This document shows positions 24,171-31,048 of a stretch of 64,000 nt of DNA, in pieces. How positions within the stretch are numbered: position 1 is the first letter of the stretch; the number at the start of each line of letters is the position of its first letter. Source of the stretch: Moraxella sp. VT-16-12 (GTDB taxonomy: Bacteria > Pseudomonadota > Gammaproteobacteria > Pseudomonadales > Moraxellaceae); the NCBI RefSeq assembly GCF_002224245.2, contig NZ_NKHK02000007.1, forward strand, positions 1 through 64,000, given 5' to 3'. The notes beneath the pieces were generated by a model. The model searched no databases and was not told the origin of the DNA. It was given only the letters and a program-made list of their open reading frames with translations. Both the position numbers and the translations under genes were made by a program.

Positions 24171-24200
24171 AAAAGCCCCTAGTTACCGCTGGGGGTTTTT
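24171..24200 (-). terminator. Weak terminator after cro
   Basis: CCCC/GGGG stem with flanking A/T pairs overlaps the cro stop, with a CTTTT tail on the minus strand. It would suit a tR1-like attenuator. Confidence 0.45.
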
Positions 24201-24421
24201 AGTTTTTCAATTTCTGCAAGTCGTGGGCATAGGTCTATGGCTTTGAATTTGCCGTTGGTGAGTTTTTCTATCTTCTGAGCATTAAGCTCACTAACCCCAT
24301 GCTTCATATTTAGCCAACCTGTAACTGTGCCTTGACTAATTTTTAGTGCAGTTGCTAAATTTTCCTGAGTTCCGCCAAAATGCTCAATCAAATCTTCAAT
24401 AATTTTAGATTTCAATTTCAT
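24179..24421 (-). CDS. cro: Cro-like repressor
   Basis: 80 residues, YdaS/Cro-type helix-turn-helix (GGTQENLATALKISQGTVTG then WLNMKHG). AAAGGAA precedes ATG 24421. It is divergent from cI with shared operators. It should turn down cI and early transcription and commit the phage to lysis. It is the first gene of the leftward early operon. Confidence 0.9.
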   Translation of the reverse strand: MKLKSKIIEDLIEHFGGTQENLATALKISQGTVTGWLNMKHGVSELNAQKIEKLTNGKFKAIDLCPRLAEIEKLKTPSGN

Positions 24422-24425
24422 AAAC

Positions 24426-24522
24426 GAATTCCTTTAAAAAAATATAAATTATAGGAATTCCTTTTTAAAAAGTCAATAAAAAATAAAGGAATTGTTGTTT
24501 GAATATTTAAAGGTTATCCTTT
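24426..24522. promoter_or_regulatory. CI/Cro operator region
   Basis: Four related sites: GAATTCCTTT (24426-24435), AGGAATTCCT (24453-24462), AAAGGAATT (about 24485-24493) and AAAGGTTATCCTTT (24509-24522). The second sits in the cro promoter and the fourth in the cI promoter, an OR-like arrangement. A similar half-site pattern recurs at 28639-28697. Confidence 0.72.
24448..24476 (-). promoter_or_regulatory. cro (leftward early) promoter
   Basis: Minus strand TTGACT (24476-24471), 17-nt spacer, TATAAT (24453-24448). Near-consensus and overlapped by an AGGAATTCCT operator. Confidence 0.82.
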
Positions 24523-24527
24523 ATAAT
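24499..24527 (+). promoter_or_regulatory. cI promoter
   Basis: TTGAAT (24499-24504), 17-nt spacer, TATAAT (24522-24527). The palindrome AAAGGTTATCCTTT fills the spacer, suggesting repressor autoregulation. It probably also drives the ABC-3C genes downstream. Confidence 0.78.
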
Positions 24528-24564
24528 GATATAATCATATAAATATTATGGGTTTGGTGTTGCT

Positions 24565-25245
24565 ATGGAACTCAAAGACCGCTTGAAACTCTCACGAAAA
24601 AATGCTGGTTTCACACAAATACAAGTCTCAGAAGCCGTCAAAATGACACAAGCTACATACAGTCAGCTTGAACGTGGAATTGTAAAGAGTACAAGCAAAA
24701 TTGTTGAAATTGCTCAAATACTGAATGTTAATCCAAACTGGCTCGCCACAGGCGAAGGTGAGATGTCATTGTCAGTCATTGACAAAGAAAAATATGCACT
24801 TGGCAATGTAGAAGCAGTTCCAAATTCAAAGCTATCTGTTCGTTATGCCCCTGTCCTTAATTATGTCCAAGCTGGAAAATTTACTGATATTGGTGATAAT
24901 GACTATGATGAATACCTGCCATATACAGATGACAAAATTAGCGACAATGCGTATTGGTTAATTGTCAAAGGCGATAGCATGACCCCTGATTTTCAAGAGG
25001 GGGATTACTTATTGATAGATGCAAAGAGACAAGCACAATCAGGGGATTATGTCATCGCCATGATGAGTGATGACAATGAAGCAACTTTCAAACGCTATAA
25101 GCATTGTGGATTTGATGAAAAGTTAAATAGGGAATATTGCCAATTAGTTGCTCTTAATGACTTCTATTCACCAATAGACAGCCGACACACACATTTTTCT
25201 GTGATTGGTGTTGTCATGGAACACAAACGCAAACTCAAAAAATAA
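24565..25245 (+). CDS. cI: CI-like repressor with S24 self-cleavage domain
   Basis: 226 residues. The N-terminal XRE helix-turn-helix spans about 1-60 (FTQIQVSEAVKMTQATYSQL). The cleavage site is Ala103-Gly104 in NYVQAGKF. Probable catalytic residues are Ser138 (KGDSM) and Lys176 (ATFKRYK). RecA-stimulated autocleavage should induce the prophage. It maintains lysogeny through the operators on both its sides. Confidence 0.95.
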   Translation: MELKDRLKLSRKNAGFTQIQVSEAVKMTQATYSQLERGIVKSTSKIVEIAQILNVNPNWLATGEGEMSLSVIDKEKYALGNVEAVPNSKLSVRYAPVLNYVQAGKFTDIGDNDYDEYLPYTDDKISDNAYWLIVKGDSMTPDFQEGDYLLIDAKRQAQSGDYVIAMMSDDNEATFKRYKHCGFDEKLNREYCQLVALNDFYSPIDSRHTHFSVIGVVMEHKRKLKK

Positions 25246-25254
25246 GGACATTTC

Positions 25255-25398
25255 ATGAAAAAACTAATAATAGCTACCTTAGCGTTCACCATCGCCACCC
25301 CAGCCCTTGCCACCACTTGTAAGATTGTGGGCATATCTGATGGCGATACTGCCACAAAAGGTGAATACATACCTATTGAAAAGTTGTTGGCTATATAA
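25255..25398 (+). pseudogene. Truncated secreted nuclease-like gene
   Basis: AAGGACATTTC precedes ATG 25255. The 47-residue product has a signal peptide (MKKLIIATLAFTIATPALAT), then CKIVGISDGDT, which resembles the start of a staphylococcal-type thermonuclease. The remaining coding part is lost after GDT, and the frame ends in an unrelated tail. It lies exactly between cI and the ABC-3C operon, so it may mark the junction where that cargo was swapped in. Confidence 0.65.
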
Positions 25399-25410
25399 GG
25401 AATTATTAAA

Positions 25411-26364
25411 ATGTACCAATATTTTGACTTGGATGATAGTAGATTTGAAAACTTAGTGATTGCCATTTGCAAACAAATATTAGGACAGGCAACGCAAGGC
25501 TTCGCCAAGGGGGCTGATGGCGGTAAAGATGGTGAATTTCATGGTACTGCCAACGAATATCCAAGCAAATCATCACCATGGGTAGGCACAACCATCATTC
25601 AAGCAAAGCACACACAGGGCGTAAACAAGCATTTTTTAGACTCTGGCTTTTTTGGCAATAATAGTTGCATCTTAGCCAAAGAAGCCATAAAGGTAAAAAA
25701 TATGGTAGAACAAGGTTTAATTGACCACTACATGCTATTTGCCAATCGCAGTCTAACAGGGGGAGCGAAACCCAAAATTATCCAGTATATTGCTGACAAC
25801 ACAGGATTGGCTTGTGATGATATTGCGATATTTGGTGATGATGATTTGGACTATTATTTGTCTTGCTACCCAAGCATTGCCAATATGAAAAACATCAATC
25901 TTGAACCACTTAGCCACGCCCCAGCAATTAACCTAAACGACCTATCAGAAGTTATTGGGCAACTTACCCAAATATTTGATAGTAAAAACACCAATCAAGA
26001 AGTTAGTCAAGTTTTCAGAACAACTTTCAAGCAGAAAAATCAACTTAATAATTTGTCAGATGATACTGCCAAATCGCTTGAACGAAACTACCTAAAATAT
26101 GTATGGCAAATTAAAGACTTTTTAAATGACCCACAGAATCAAGTGTTGCAAGACCATTATCAAAATGCAGTTGAAGAATTTCAATTACAATACATCATAC
26201 CCAAACAACGTGAACTACAATACTTTGACGAAGTGTTTAATGAACTGGTAAAATATCTAACCACCAGAGATTATATCTTAAAATCCAACACACGTTTGGT
26301 TAGAATGATGGTATTTTATATGTACTGGAACTGCGATATAGGAAAATCCAATGATACGCCCTAA
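25411..26364 (+). CDS. ABC-3C system effector, Mrr-like nuclease
   Basis: 317 residues. The N terminus shows a PD-(D/E)xK restriction nuclease pattern: Glu13 (RFENLV), GADGGKDGEFHG with Asp36/Asp40, and Gln64-x-Lys66 (IIQAKHT). The C-terminal half, helical, should bind the partner subunits. Known: ABC-three-component systems pair an effector with a small middle component and a DUF2326-type ATPase. The gene overlaps the next by 14 nt. Inferred role: DNA-degrading or abortive defence against other phages. Confidence 0.83.
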   Translation: MYQYFDLDDSRFENLVIAICKQILGQATQGFAKGADGGKDGEFHGTANEYPSKSSPWVGTTIIQAKHTQGVNKHFLDSGFFGNNSCILAKEAIKVKNMVEQGLIDHYMLFANRSLTGGAKPKIIQYIADNTGLACDDIAIFGDDDLDYYLSCYPSIANMKNINLEPLSHAPAINLNDLSEVIGQLTQIFDSKNTNQEVSQVFRTTFKQKNQLNNLSDDTAKSLERNYLKYVWQIKDFLNDPQNQVLQDHYQNAVEEFQLQYIIPKQRELQYFDEVFNELVKYLTTRDYILKSNTRLVRMMVFYMYWNCDIGKSNDTP

Positions 26365-26587
26365 TAAACACAATCACCCTGACAAGACCGTTGTTTATGC
26401 CAGTTTTTTAATGCTAAAAACCCTTAAAAAAGAGCAAGTTATTAAGTATAATAATTTGTTGAATATGATAAAAGACAAAATCACTAGTGGTGAGTATCTG
26501 TTTTTACCTGCTTTAAATTTTTTATTTTTACTTGGTTTGGTTGATTATCAGTCCAAAAATGATACATTAGTGTACACCAAAAAATGA
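26351..26587 (+). CDS. ABC-3C middle component
   Basis: 78 residues, the small winged-helix-like middle component (VVYASFLMLKTLKKEQVIKY then LPALNFLFLLGLVDYQ). It overlaps both neighbours (14 nt upstream, 4 nt downstream), so the three proteins are translationally coupled. It presumably bridges effector and ATPase. Family assignment rests on size, hydrophobic pattern and context. Confidence 0.8.
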   Translation: MIRPNKHNHPDKTVVYASFLMLKTLKKEQVIKYNNLLNMIKDKITSGEYLFLPALNFLFLLGLVDYQSKNDTLVYTKK

Positions 26588-28371
26588 AGTTATCAAAACT
26601 CTATAGTAATCAGCCTAATTTATTTCAACCCATCATATTTAATCAAGGGTTAAATTTTATTTACGCTGATATTAGACAGCCAAAAAATCAACAGCTAGAT
26701 TCTCACAATCTTGGCAAAACAACCCTTGCTAGATTGCTTGATTTTATGTTTTTAGCCAAAAAACATCGTGAACAATTTTTATTTGCAAATGAAGAAATAT
26801 TCAAAAGTTTTATTTTTTTCTTAGAGATTCGACTTGCTACAAACCATTATTTGACCATCAAACGTGGTGTTACTGATAATGCAAAAATATTTTTTAAAGA
26901 ACATGAAACATTCCATCAAGATTATCATCAATTACACGATGAAGGTTGGAGCTTTTCACCACCATCGTTTGATAAAGCCAAACAATATCTTGACGGCAAA
27001 TTAAACCTAACCGCCGTTAAACATGGGTCTTATCGCCAAATCATCAATTACTTGATTCGTACCCAAGAAGATTTTGGTCAGGTATTTCAATTAAATAAAT
27101 ATCGTGGTAAAGATTCCGATTGGAAGCCATATATGGCAAACCTATTGGGCTTTAATGGCAATCTTGTGACGCAGCAATACCAAGTAAAAAAACAGATAGC
27201 AGACTTAAAAACTGATATTAAAAACTCAAGCACATTTAATAAAAAAAATGCCAGTGAAGCGTTAAGCAGAGTAGATAATGATTTATTGATACGCACCAAA
27301 GAACTTGCAGACATTCAAGATTTTGTTTCAAAATTTAATTTTCATGAAATAGACCAAAAAGCCATTGAAGAGTTGGTTGCCAGTATTGATAAAAAAATTG
27401 TTCATTTAAATATGCAAGAATATTCACTAAAAAATAGTATTTATCATATTGAGCAATCTTTTGTGGAAGATAAAATCAAGTTTAATCCACAAGAAGTTCA
27501 ACAGCTATTTCATGAAGCCAATGTACTGTTCGCTGAGCAAGTTGTTAAGGATTTTGAACAACTCATTGCCTTTAACCTTGCCATCACCAAAGAACGTAAT
27601 GAGTATTTAAAACAAGAGCTTGAAGAAAATAAAGTAGAATTATCACGCATTCAAGATGAATTGAAAAACCTCAACTTAGAAAGAGCCAAACAGCTTGAAT
27701 TTTTACAAGAAAGTGAGTTAATCAATAAATTTAAAGATTCCAATCATCAAGTTTCTGAAATCCAAAGTCAAATTTTGTATTTGGAACAGCAAAAAAAAGC
27801 TATTGAGCACGTGTTAGATTTGCAAAAGAAACAAGGTGCTCTAGAATCATCATTGGTTAATATTAAAAATCAAATACAAACTGATATGACCAAAGTCAAT
27901 AACTCCAAAGATAGCATTTTTAGTCAAATTCGTTTGTATTTTCATGAAATTATTATGCAAGTACTGGATAAAAATGGTCAAATTTCTGTTTTTTTAAATA
28001 GTGAAGATAATTTTGAATTTAAAGCAGAATATCACAACAAAAAAGGCATAAAGACTGATGAAAGCAAAGGTAGTACTTATCACAAATTTTTGTGTATTGC
28101 GTTTGACTTGGCAGTAACTAGAACGTATCTTGGTAAGAATTTTCCACAATTTATCTATATAGATGGCGTATTTGATGCCTTAGATAACCGCAAAAAACAG
28201 TTACTATTAGAGATTTTAAGAAAATATGCTGATATTGGCATACAAATCATTGCCACCACTATTAACTCGGAAGTACAAGGGTTAATAACTCCACTAGAGC
28301 CATCAGAAATCATCTTAACCTTACATGATGATGGTCAGGATGGTCGTTTGTTTAAAATGCCAACTTGGTAA
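26584..28371 (+). CDS. ABC-3C ATPase with DUF2326 domain
   Basis: 595 residues, SMC/Rad50-like. Walker A variant SHNLGKTT at about residues 40-47. A long coiled coil spans about residues 200-430. C-terminal part: QFIYIDGVFDALDN carries the Walker B and D-loop. Its coiled-coil sensor presumably detects invading DNA or replication and licenses the nuclease. It ends the cargo operon, followed by two terminators. Confidence 0.86.
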   Translation: MKLSKLYSNQPNLFQPIIFNQGLNFIYADIRQPKNQQLDSHNLGKTTLARLLDFMFLAKKHREQFLFANEEIFKSFIFFLEIRLATNHYLTIKRGVTDNAKIFFKEHETFHQDYHQLHDEGWSFSPPSFDKAKQYLDGKLNLTAVKHGSYRQIINYLIRTQEDFGQVFQLNKYRGKDSDWKPYMANLLGFNGNLVTQQYQVKKQIADLKTDIKNSSTFNKKNASEALSRVDNDLLIRTKELADIQDFVSKFNFHEIDQKAIEELVASIDKKIVHLNMQEYSLKNSIYHIEQSFVEDKIKFNPQEVQQLFHEANVLFAEQVVKDFEQLIAFNLAITKERNEYLKQELEENKVELSRIQDELKNLNLERAKQLEFLQESELINKFKDSNHQVSEIQSQILYLEQQKKAIEHVLDLQKKQGALESSLVNIKNQIQTDMTKVNNSKDSIFSQIRLYFHEIIMQVLDKNGQISVFLNSEDNFEFKAEYHNKKGIKTDESKGSTYHKFLCIAFDLAVTRTYLGKNFPQFIYIDGVFDALDNRKKQLLLEILRKYADIGIQIIATTINSEVQGLITPLEPSEIILTLHDDGQDGRLFKMPTW

Positions 28372-28523
28372 AACCCTTTCAAAATAACTAGCCCCATTTA
28401 ATAGCTTGACTTATAGTTACCACCAAGACTATTTTAGACAATAAAAACCCTTGCTTATCTTGCTCGTCAGCAAGCAGAGGCAAGGGGCATTTAGACTTCT
28501 TTAAGTAAAAACAACCGTTTTTC

Positions 28524-28550
28524 ACCTGTCATGCAAATGGCAGGTTTTTT
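28524..28550 (+). terminator. Terminator downstream of ABC-3C
   Basis: ACCTGTCA (28524-28531) pairs with TGGCAGGT (28538-28545), one mismatch, followed by T6. Confidence 0.65.
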
Positions 28551-28582
28551 ATTGTCTTTACAAAATGTATTTTAGCACAGTT

Positions 28583-28606
28583 AGCCCCATTTTGGGGCTT
28601 TTTTAT
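28583..28606 (+). terminator. Second terminator before the early promoter
   Basis: AGCCCCA (28583-28589) pairs with TGGGGCT (28593-28599), followed by a T-run. It insulates the next promoter from cI-ABC-3C transcription. Confidence 0.7.
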
Positions 28607-28638
28607 TTTGTTTAAAATCATGATGTTATAAAATTTTT

Positions 28639-28700
28639 ATAGGTTTTCTTTTATTTTTACCTATATTTATATTGACATAAAATAAAGGAAAACCTATAAT
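28639..28700 (+). promoter_or_regulatory. Rightward early promoter with OL-like operators
   Basis: TTGACA (28672-28677), a 17-nt spacer and TATAAT (28695-28700): full consensus. Half-sites ATAGGTTTTC (about 28639-28648) and GAAAACCTAT (28689-28698) form an inverted pair around it. AAAGGAAAACCT (28684-28695) resembles the cI/cro operators, so CI should silence it. Confidence 0.85.
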
Positions 28701-28733
28701 AATCCCCATCAAGCCAAAACGATTGCCTTGCCA

Positions 28734-28745
28734 ACTCTTTAACAA
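28734..28745 (+). promoter_or_regulatory. boxA antitermination signal
   Basis: ACTCTTTAACAA equals the ribosomal/lambdoid boxA consensus (CTCTTTAACA core) that binds NusB-S10. A perfect 11-bp inverted repeat (ATTGCCTGTTT/AAACAGGCAAT) follows 52 nt later and could act as the boxB-like or put-like partner. Confidence 0.65.
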
Positions 28746-28880
28746 CTTGCAGTTACGAAACCGTGCGAGATAACGGAACGAATAAGCTAATCAGCTATTG
28801 CCTGTTTGTGCCATGCACCTACAACCAAAAACAGGCAATGTCGGATTAACTTTTAGGCAATGACAGTTTAAGGAACTTAT

Positions 28881-29285
28881 ATGAAGCCTTTATTTCCCAC
28901 TTTGAATGTGCCAAGCATTAAGCCCCAAGTGTTGGGGTTGGTGGTAGATGCTGACCATGAGATTAGCACCCATGATGGCGTGATATATGTTCAGCTACAT
29001 CCCACAGATGATGAAGTGTACGCTGAGATTCATTTTAATTTTGAGATGGATTATGAGTATGTCGCCCCTGAGTATATGGACGGCTACTTGATGTGTGGTG
29101 GTGATGTACAGCTAGGCAAACACAACATCACTTCATGGGAAGTGGTGGAAGTTGAAGGCTGTCAATGGACACCAAGCATTGATGATAAAGCTAAGATTGA
29201 AGTGCTTATCAATAAATGGATAGATGACAGTTGTGAAACTATCGCCCAAGACATCTATGATAAAGCTTGTGAAGTTGAGTATTAG
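28881..29285 (+). CDS. Unrecognised early protein
   Basis: 134 residues, acidic, no family recognised. TAAGGAAC precedes ATG 28881. The C-terminal half is helical and acidic (SIDDKAKIEVLINKWIDDSC). It is the first gene after the boxA leader, the place where lambda N lies, but it shows no Arg-rich N-like motif. Acidic first-operon proteins often block host functions; that is inference. Confidence 0.8.
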   Translation: MKPLFPTLNVPSIKPQVLGLVVDADHEISTHDGVIYVQLHPTDDEVYAEIHFNFEMDYEYVAPEYMDGYLMCGGDVQLGKHNITSWEVVEVEGCQWTPSIDDKAKIEVLINKWIDDSCETIAQDIYDKACEVEY

Positions 29286-29353
29286 TTTAACAATGACTGC
29301 CAGTTTATCAAAGCTGGTAGTGGTGGCTAAACTTCTAAACTAAGGAAATGAAT

Positions 29354-29563
29354 ATGGATAAGGTATTAGGGGCAATTCTTTGGATTGCCCTAATCTTTAT
29401 GCTTTGCCGTGCCGTACTGGGCATGGCGGAACAATCTGTTAATGACAGCTCACGATATGCCCAAGAGTATCAGGAGCTGTTAAAACAAGTTCAGCAAGAA
29501 CAGGGGCAGTATATCTCCCCTGCTGACCAAATGTTAATTGAGATGATGAATTATAAGGAGTAA
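29354..29563 (+). CDS. Small membrane protein
   Basis: 69 residues from ATG 29354 with AAGGAA upstream; a start at 29348 is also possible. One hydrophobic span at about residues 3-22 (VLGAILWIALIFMLCRAVLG), then a Gln/Glu-rich tail. Function unknown. Confidence 0.7.
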   Translation: MDKVLGAILWIALIFMLCRAVLGMAEQSVNDSSRYAQEYQELLKQVQQEQGQYISPADQMLIEMMNYKE

Positions 29564-29566
29564 ATC

Positions 29567-29707
29567 ATGCGTTTTTACAATGAAAACGATTATTTGGACT
29601 GGCTAGAAAGCCAGCATTCTGCTGATGAGCTGGCAGAGCGTGAACAGTATGAAGCTGATGACGATTATTGGCACAATCAAACCTTAACACAAGGAGAAAC
29701 CCCATGA
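29567..29707 (+). CDS. Small acidic ORF, 46 residues
   Basis: AAGGAGTAAATC precedes ATG 29567. The product (MRFYNENDYLDWLESQHSAD onward) is rich in Asp, Glu and Tyr. Its stop overlaps the start of the Gp157 gene as ATGA, a typical coupled pair. Function unknown. Confidence 0.65.
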   Translation: MRFYNENDYLDWLESQHSADELAEREQYEADDDYWHNQTLTQGETP

Positions 29708-30201
29708 AACTATACCAAATCTCTAATGAACTGTCTGCCAAGATGACAGCATTGGGCGAGATGTTGCTTGCTGGTACAGAGCCAAGCGAAAAAGAAAAAG
29801 AAGTTCTTATTACCCTAGATGGTGATTTGGATAAAAAGTTGGTTGGCTATGGCTATATCATCAAAAATTTAGATGCCGAAAGTCAAGCATTGGAAACAGA
29901 AATCAAGCGTTTGACAGCCAAGAAAAAAGCCAAAGAACGCCATATCGCCCTACTCAAAGAGCGTATGCAGTTGGCAATGATGGAAAATGGTAAAGATGTG
30001 ATTGATGACCCCATCATGCCAGTACAGCTTATATTCAATCCGCCAAGTGTCAGATTAGATATTGACCCTAAGCATTTGCCGATTGAGTACCAAAGAATCA
30101 AGGTGGAAGCGGACAGAACAGCACTGTCCAAAGCACTCAAAGCTGGTGCTGAAATTAACGGCGTTGTTCTTGAACAGAAGCAACATATAAGGATTGGCTG
30201 A
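29704..30201 (+). CDS. Siphovirus Gp157-family protein
   Basis: 165 residues. N terminus MKLYQISNELSAKM and a long central coiled coil (about residues 35-95, ESQALETEIKRLTAKKKAKE) then a beta-rich end are typical of Gp157 of streptococcal siphoviruses. Known: Gp157 genes lie next to ssDNA-annealing recombinases. AAGGAG sits eight bases before ATG 29704; the longer upstream frame lacks this. Confidence 0.87.
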   Translation: MKLYQISNELSAKMTALGEMLLAGTEPSEKEKEVLITLDGDLDKKLVGYGYIIKNLDAESQALETEIKRLTAKKKAKERHIALLKERMQLAMMENGKDVIDDPIMPVQLIFNPPSVRLDIDPKHLPIEYQRIKVEADRTALSKALKAGAEINGVVLEQKQHIRIG

Positions 30202-30824
30202 TGGAAATTTTTAAGCAAATAAACGCCTTGCAAGCTGAGCTATCTAGCGTTGGTATTGCAAAGGACAAAAAGGCAGGTACTGGCAATTATGGTTATCAAT
30301 TTCGTGGTATTGATGATGTGTACAACACATTAAGCCCATTGCTTGCCAAGCATGAAATTATCATCATGCCACGCTTTAGCGAGCGGACAGTTACTGAAAA
30401 ACAAGGGAAAAGCGGTATCTTGTTTTATGTGTCTATCAAGGGTGAATTTGATTTTATTTCAAGTAAAGACGGCAGTAAATACACTGCCGTAACCTTTGGT
30501 GAAGCAATGGACAGTGGCGATAAAGCCACCAATAAAGCCATGAGTATTGCCTACAAGTATGCTTGCTTTCAAGTGTTCGCCATTCCCACCACAGGGGATA
30601 ATGACCCAGATGCCACCATTCATCAGAATGTTCAGAATGTGCAACAAACACACCTCATCAGCCAAGACCAAGCCAACGAGCTTAAAGCCATTTTGGGTAA
30701 TCTGTCTGATGTTGGCAGACAGCAGGCAATGGCTGAAATGCAAAAATGTGGATTGCCAACTATTGAGCAAATGCACCAACAGCATTTTAGTAACTGGAAA
30801 GGATTTTTATTAAGCCTTTCTTAA
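30201..30824 (+). CDS. erf: ERF-family ssDNA annealing protein
   Basis: 207 residues. The ERF core is visible: NYGYQFRGIDDVYNTLSPLL, then VTFGEAMDSGDKATNKAMSI and AYKYACFQVFAIPT. It anneals single strands for phage recombination. It overlaps Gp157 by 1 nt. A ribosome hairpin (GCAAGGC/GCCTTGC) follows at about 30833-30865. Confidence 0.92.
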   Translation: MEIFKQINALQAELSSVGIAKDKKAGTGNYGYQFRGIDDVYNTLSPLLAKHEIIIMPRFSERTVTEKQGKSGILFYVSIKGEFDFISSKDGSKYTAVTFGEAMDSGDKATNKAMSIAYKYACFQVFAIPTTGDNDPDATIHQNVQNVQQTHLISQDQANELKAILGNLSDVGRQQAMAEMQKCGLPTIEQMHQQHFSNWKGFLLSLS

Positions 30825-30883
30825 ACCCTTTTGCAAGGCAGGAGTAGCTACCGCCACGCCTTGCACCCTATTTGGAGTTAAAA

Positions 30884-31000
30884 ATGCACAAAATCCCCTT
30901 ACAAGTATTATTGGCAAGCTGTGTTTGTGTCGCTAGAAAAGATTTTCGCCAATACCTTGAATTCGTATCTACAAATAGTAGAAATTTAAATAGTCGTTAG
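30884..31000 (+). pseudogene. Truncated gene ending inside the Cas12a repeat, 38 residues
   Basis: GGAG precedes ATG 30884. Codons 1-27 (MHKIPLQVLLASCVCVARKD onward) look like the start of a normal early gene. From codon 28 the frame is the antisense of the solitary repeat and stops within it (TAG 30998-31000). The parent gene was evidently cut by the repeat. The intact family was not recognised. Confidence 0.6.
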
Positions 31001-31002
31001 AC
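30967..31002 (-). CRISPR. Solitary Cas12a (type V-A) direct repeat, copy 2
   Basis: A canonical 36-nt repeat on the minus strand: GTCTAACGAC at the 5' end, AAATTTCTAC, loop TATTT and GTAGAT. The first ten bases equal those of copy 1. The would-be guide (30966 down, ACGAATTCAAGGTATTGGCG) is the antisense of the truncated ORF next to it. There is no second repeat and no cas gene. It lies antisense to the early operon, between erf and the BRO gene. Confidence 0.92.
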
Positions 31003-31009
31003 TTTCACC

Positions 31010-31038
31010 ATTTTAAAAAATATTTATCTTAAAATCAA
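31010..31038 (-). promoter_or_regulatory. Promoter of the second solitary Cas12a repeat
   Basis: Minus strand TTGATT (31038-31033), 17-nt spacer, TAAAAT (31015-31010), then GGTGAAA and the first base of the repeat. Transcription would begin at or beside the repeat 5' end. The TAAAATGGTG block is shared with copy 1. Confidence 0.75.
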
Positions 31039-31048
31039 GGAATAACCC

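Larger units (their letters stand above)
28372..28880 (+). promoter_or_regulatory. Gene-free control region: terminators, early promoter, leader
   Basis: This 509-nt gap contains two plus-strand terminators, a CI-controlled promoter (28672-28700), a boxA (28734-28745) and a large leader hairpin (28797-28807 with 28829-28839). No coding sequence is convincing. It separates the lysogenic cargo from the rightward early operon. Confidence 0.75.

Noticed and set aside
24306-24316. 11-nt match (ATATTTAGCCA) of the I-F spacer seed to the cro gene
   Set aside because: The flanking dinucleotide is TC rather than CC and the full alignment is only 20/32, far weaker than terL (26/32 with CC). Treated as chance.
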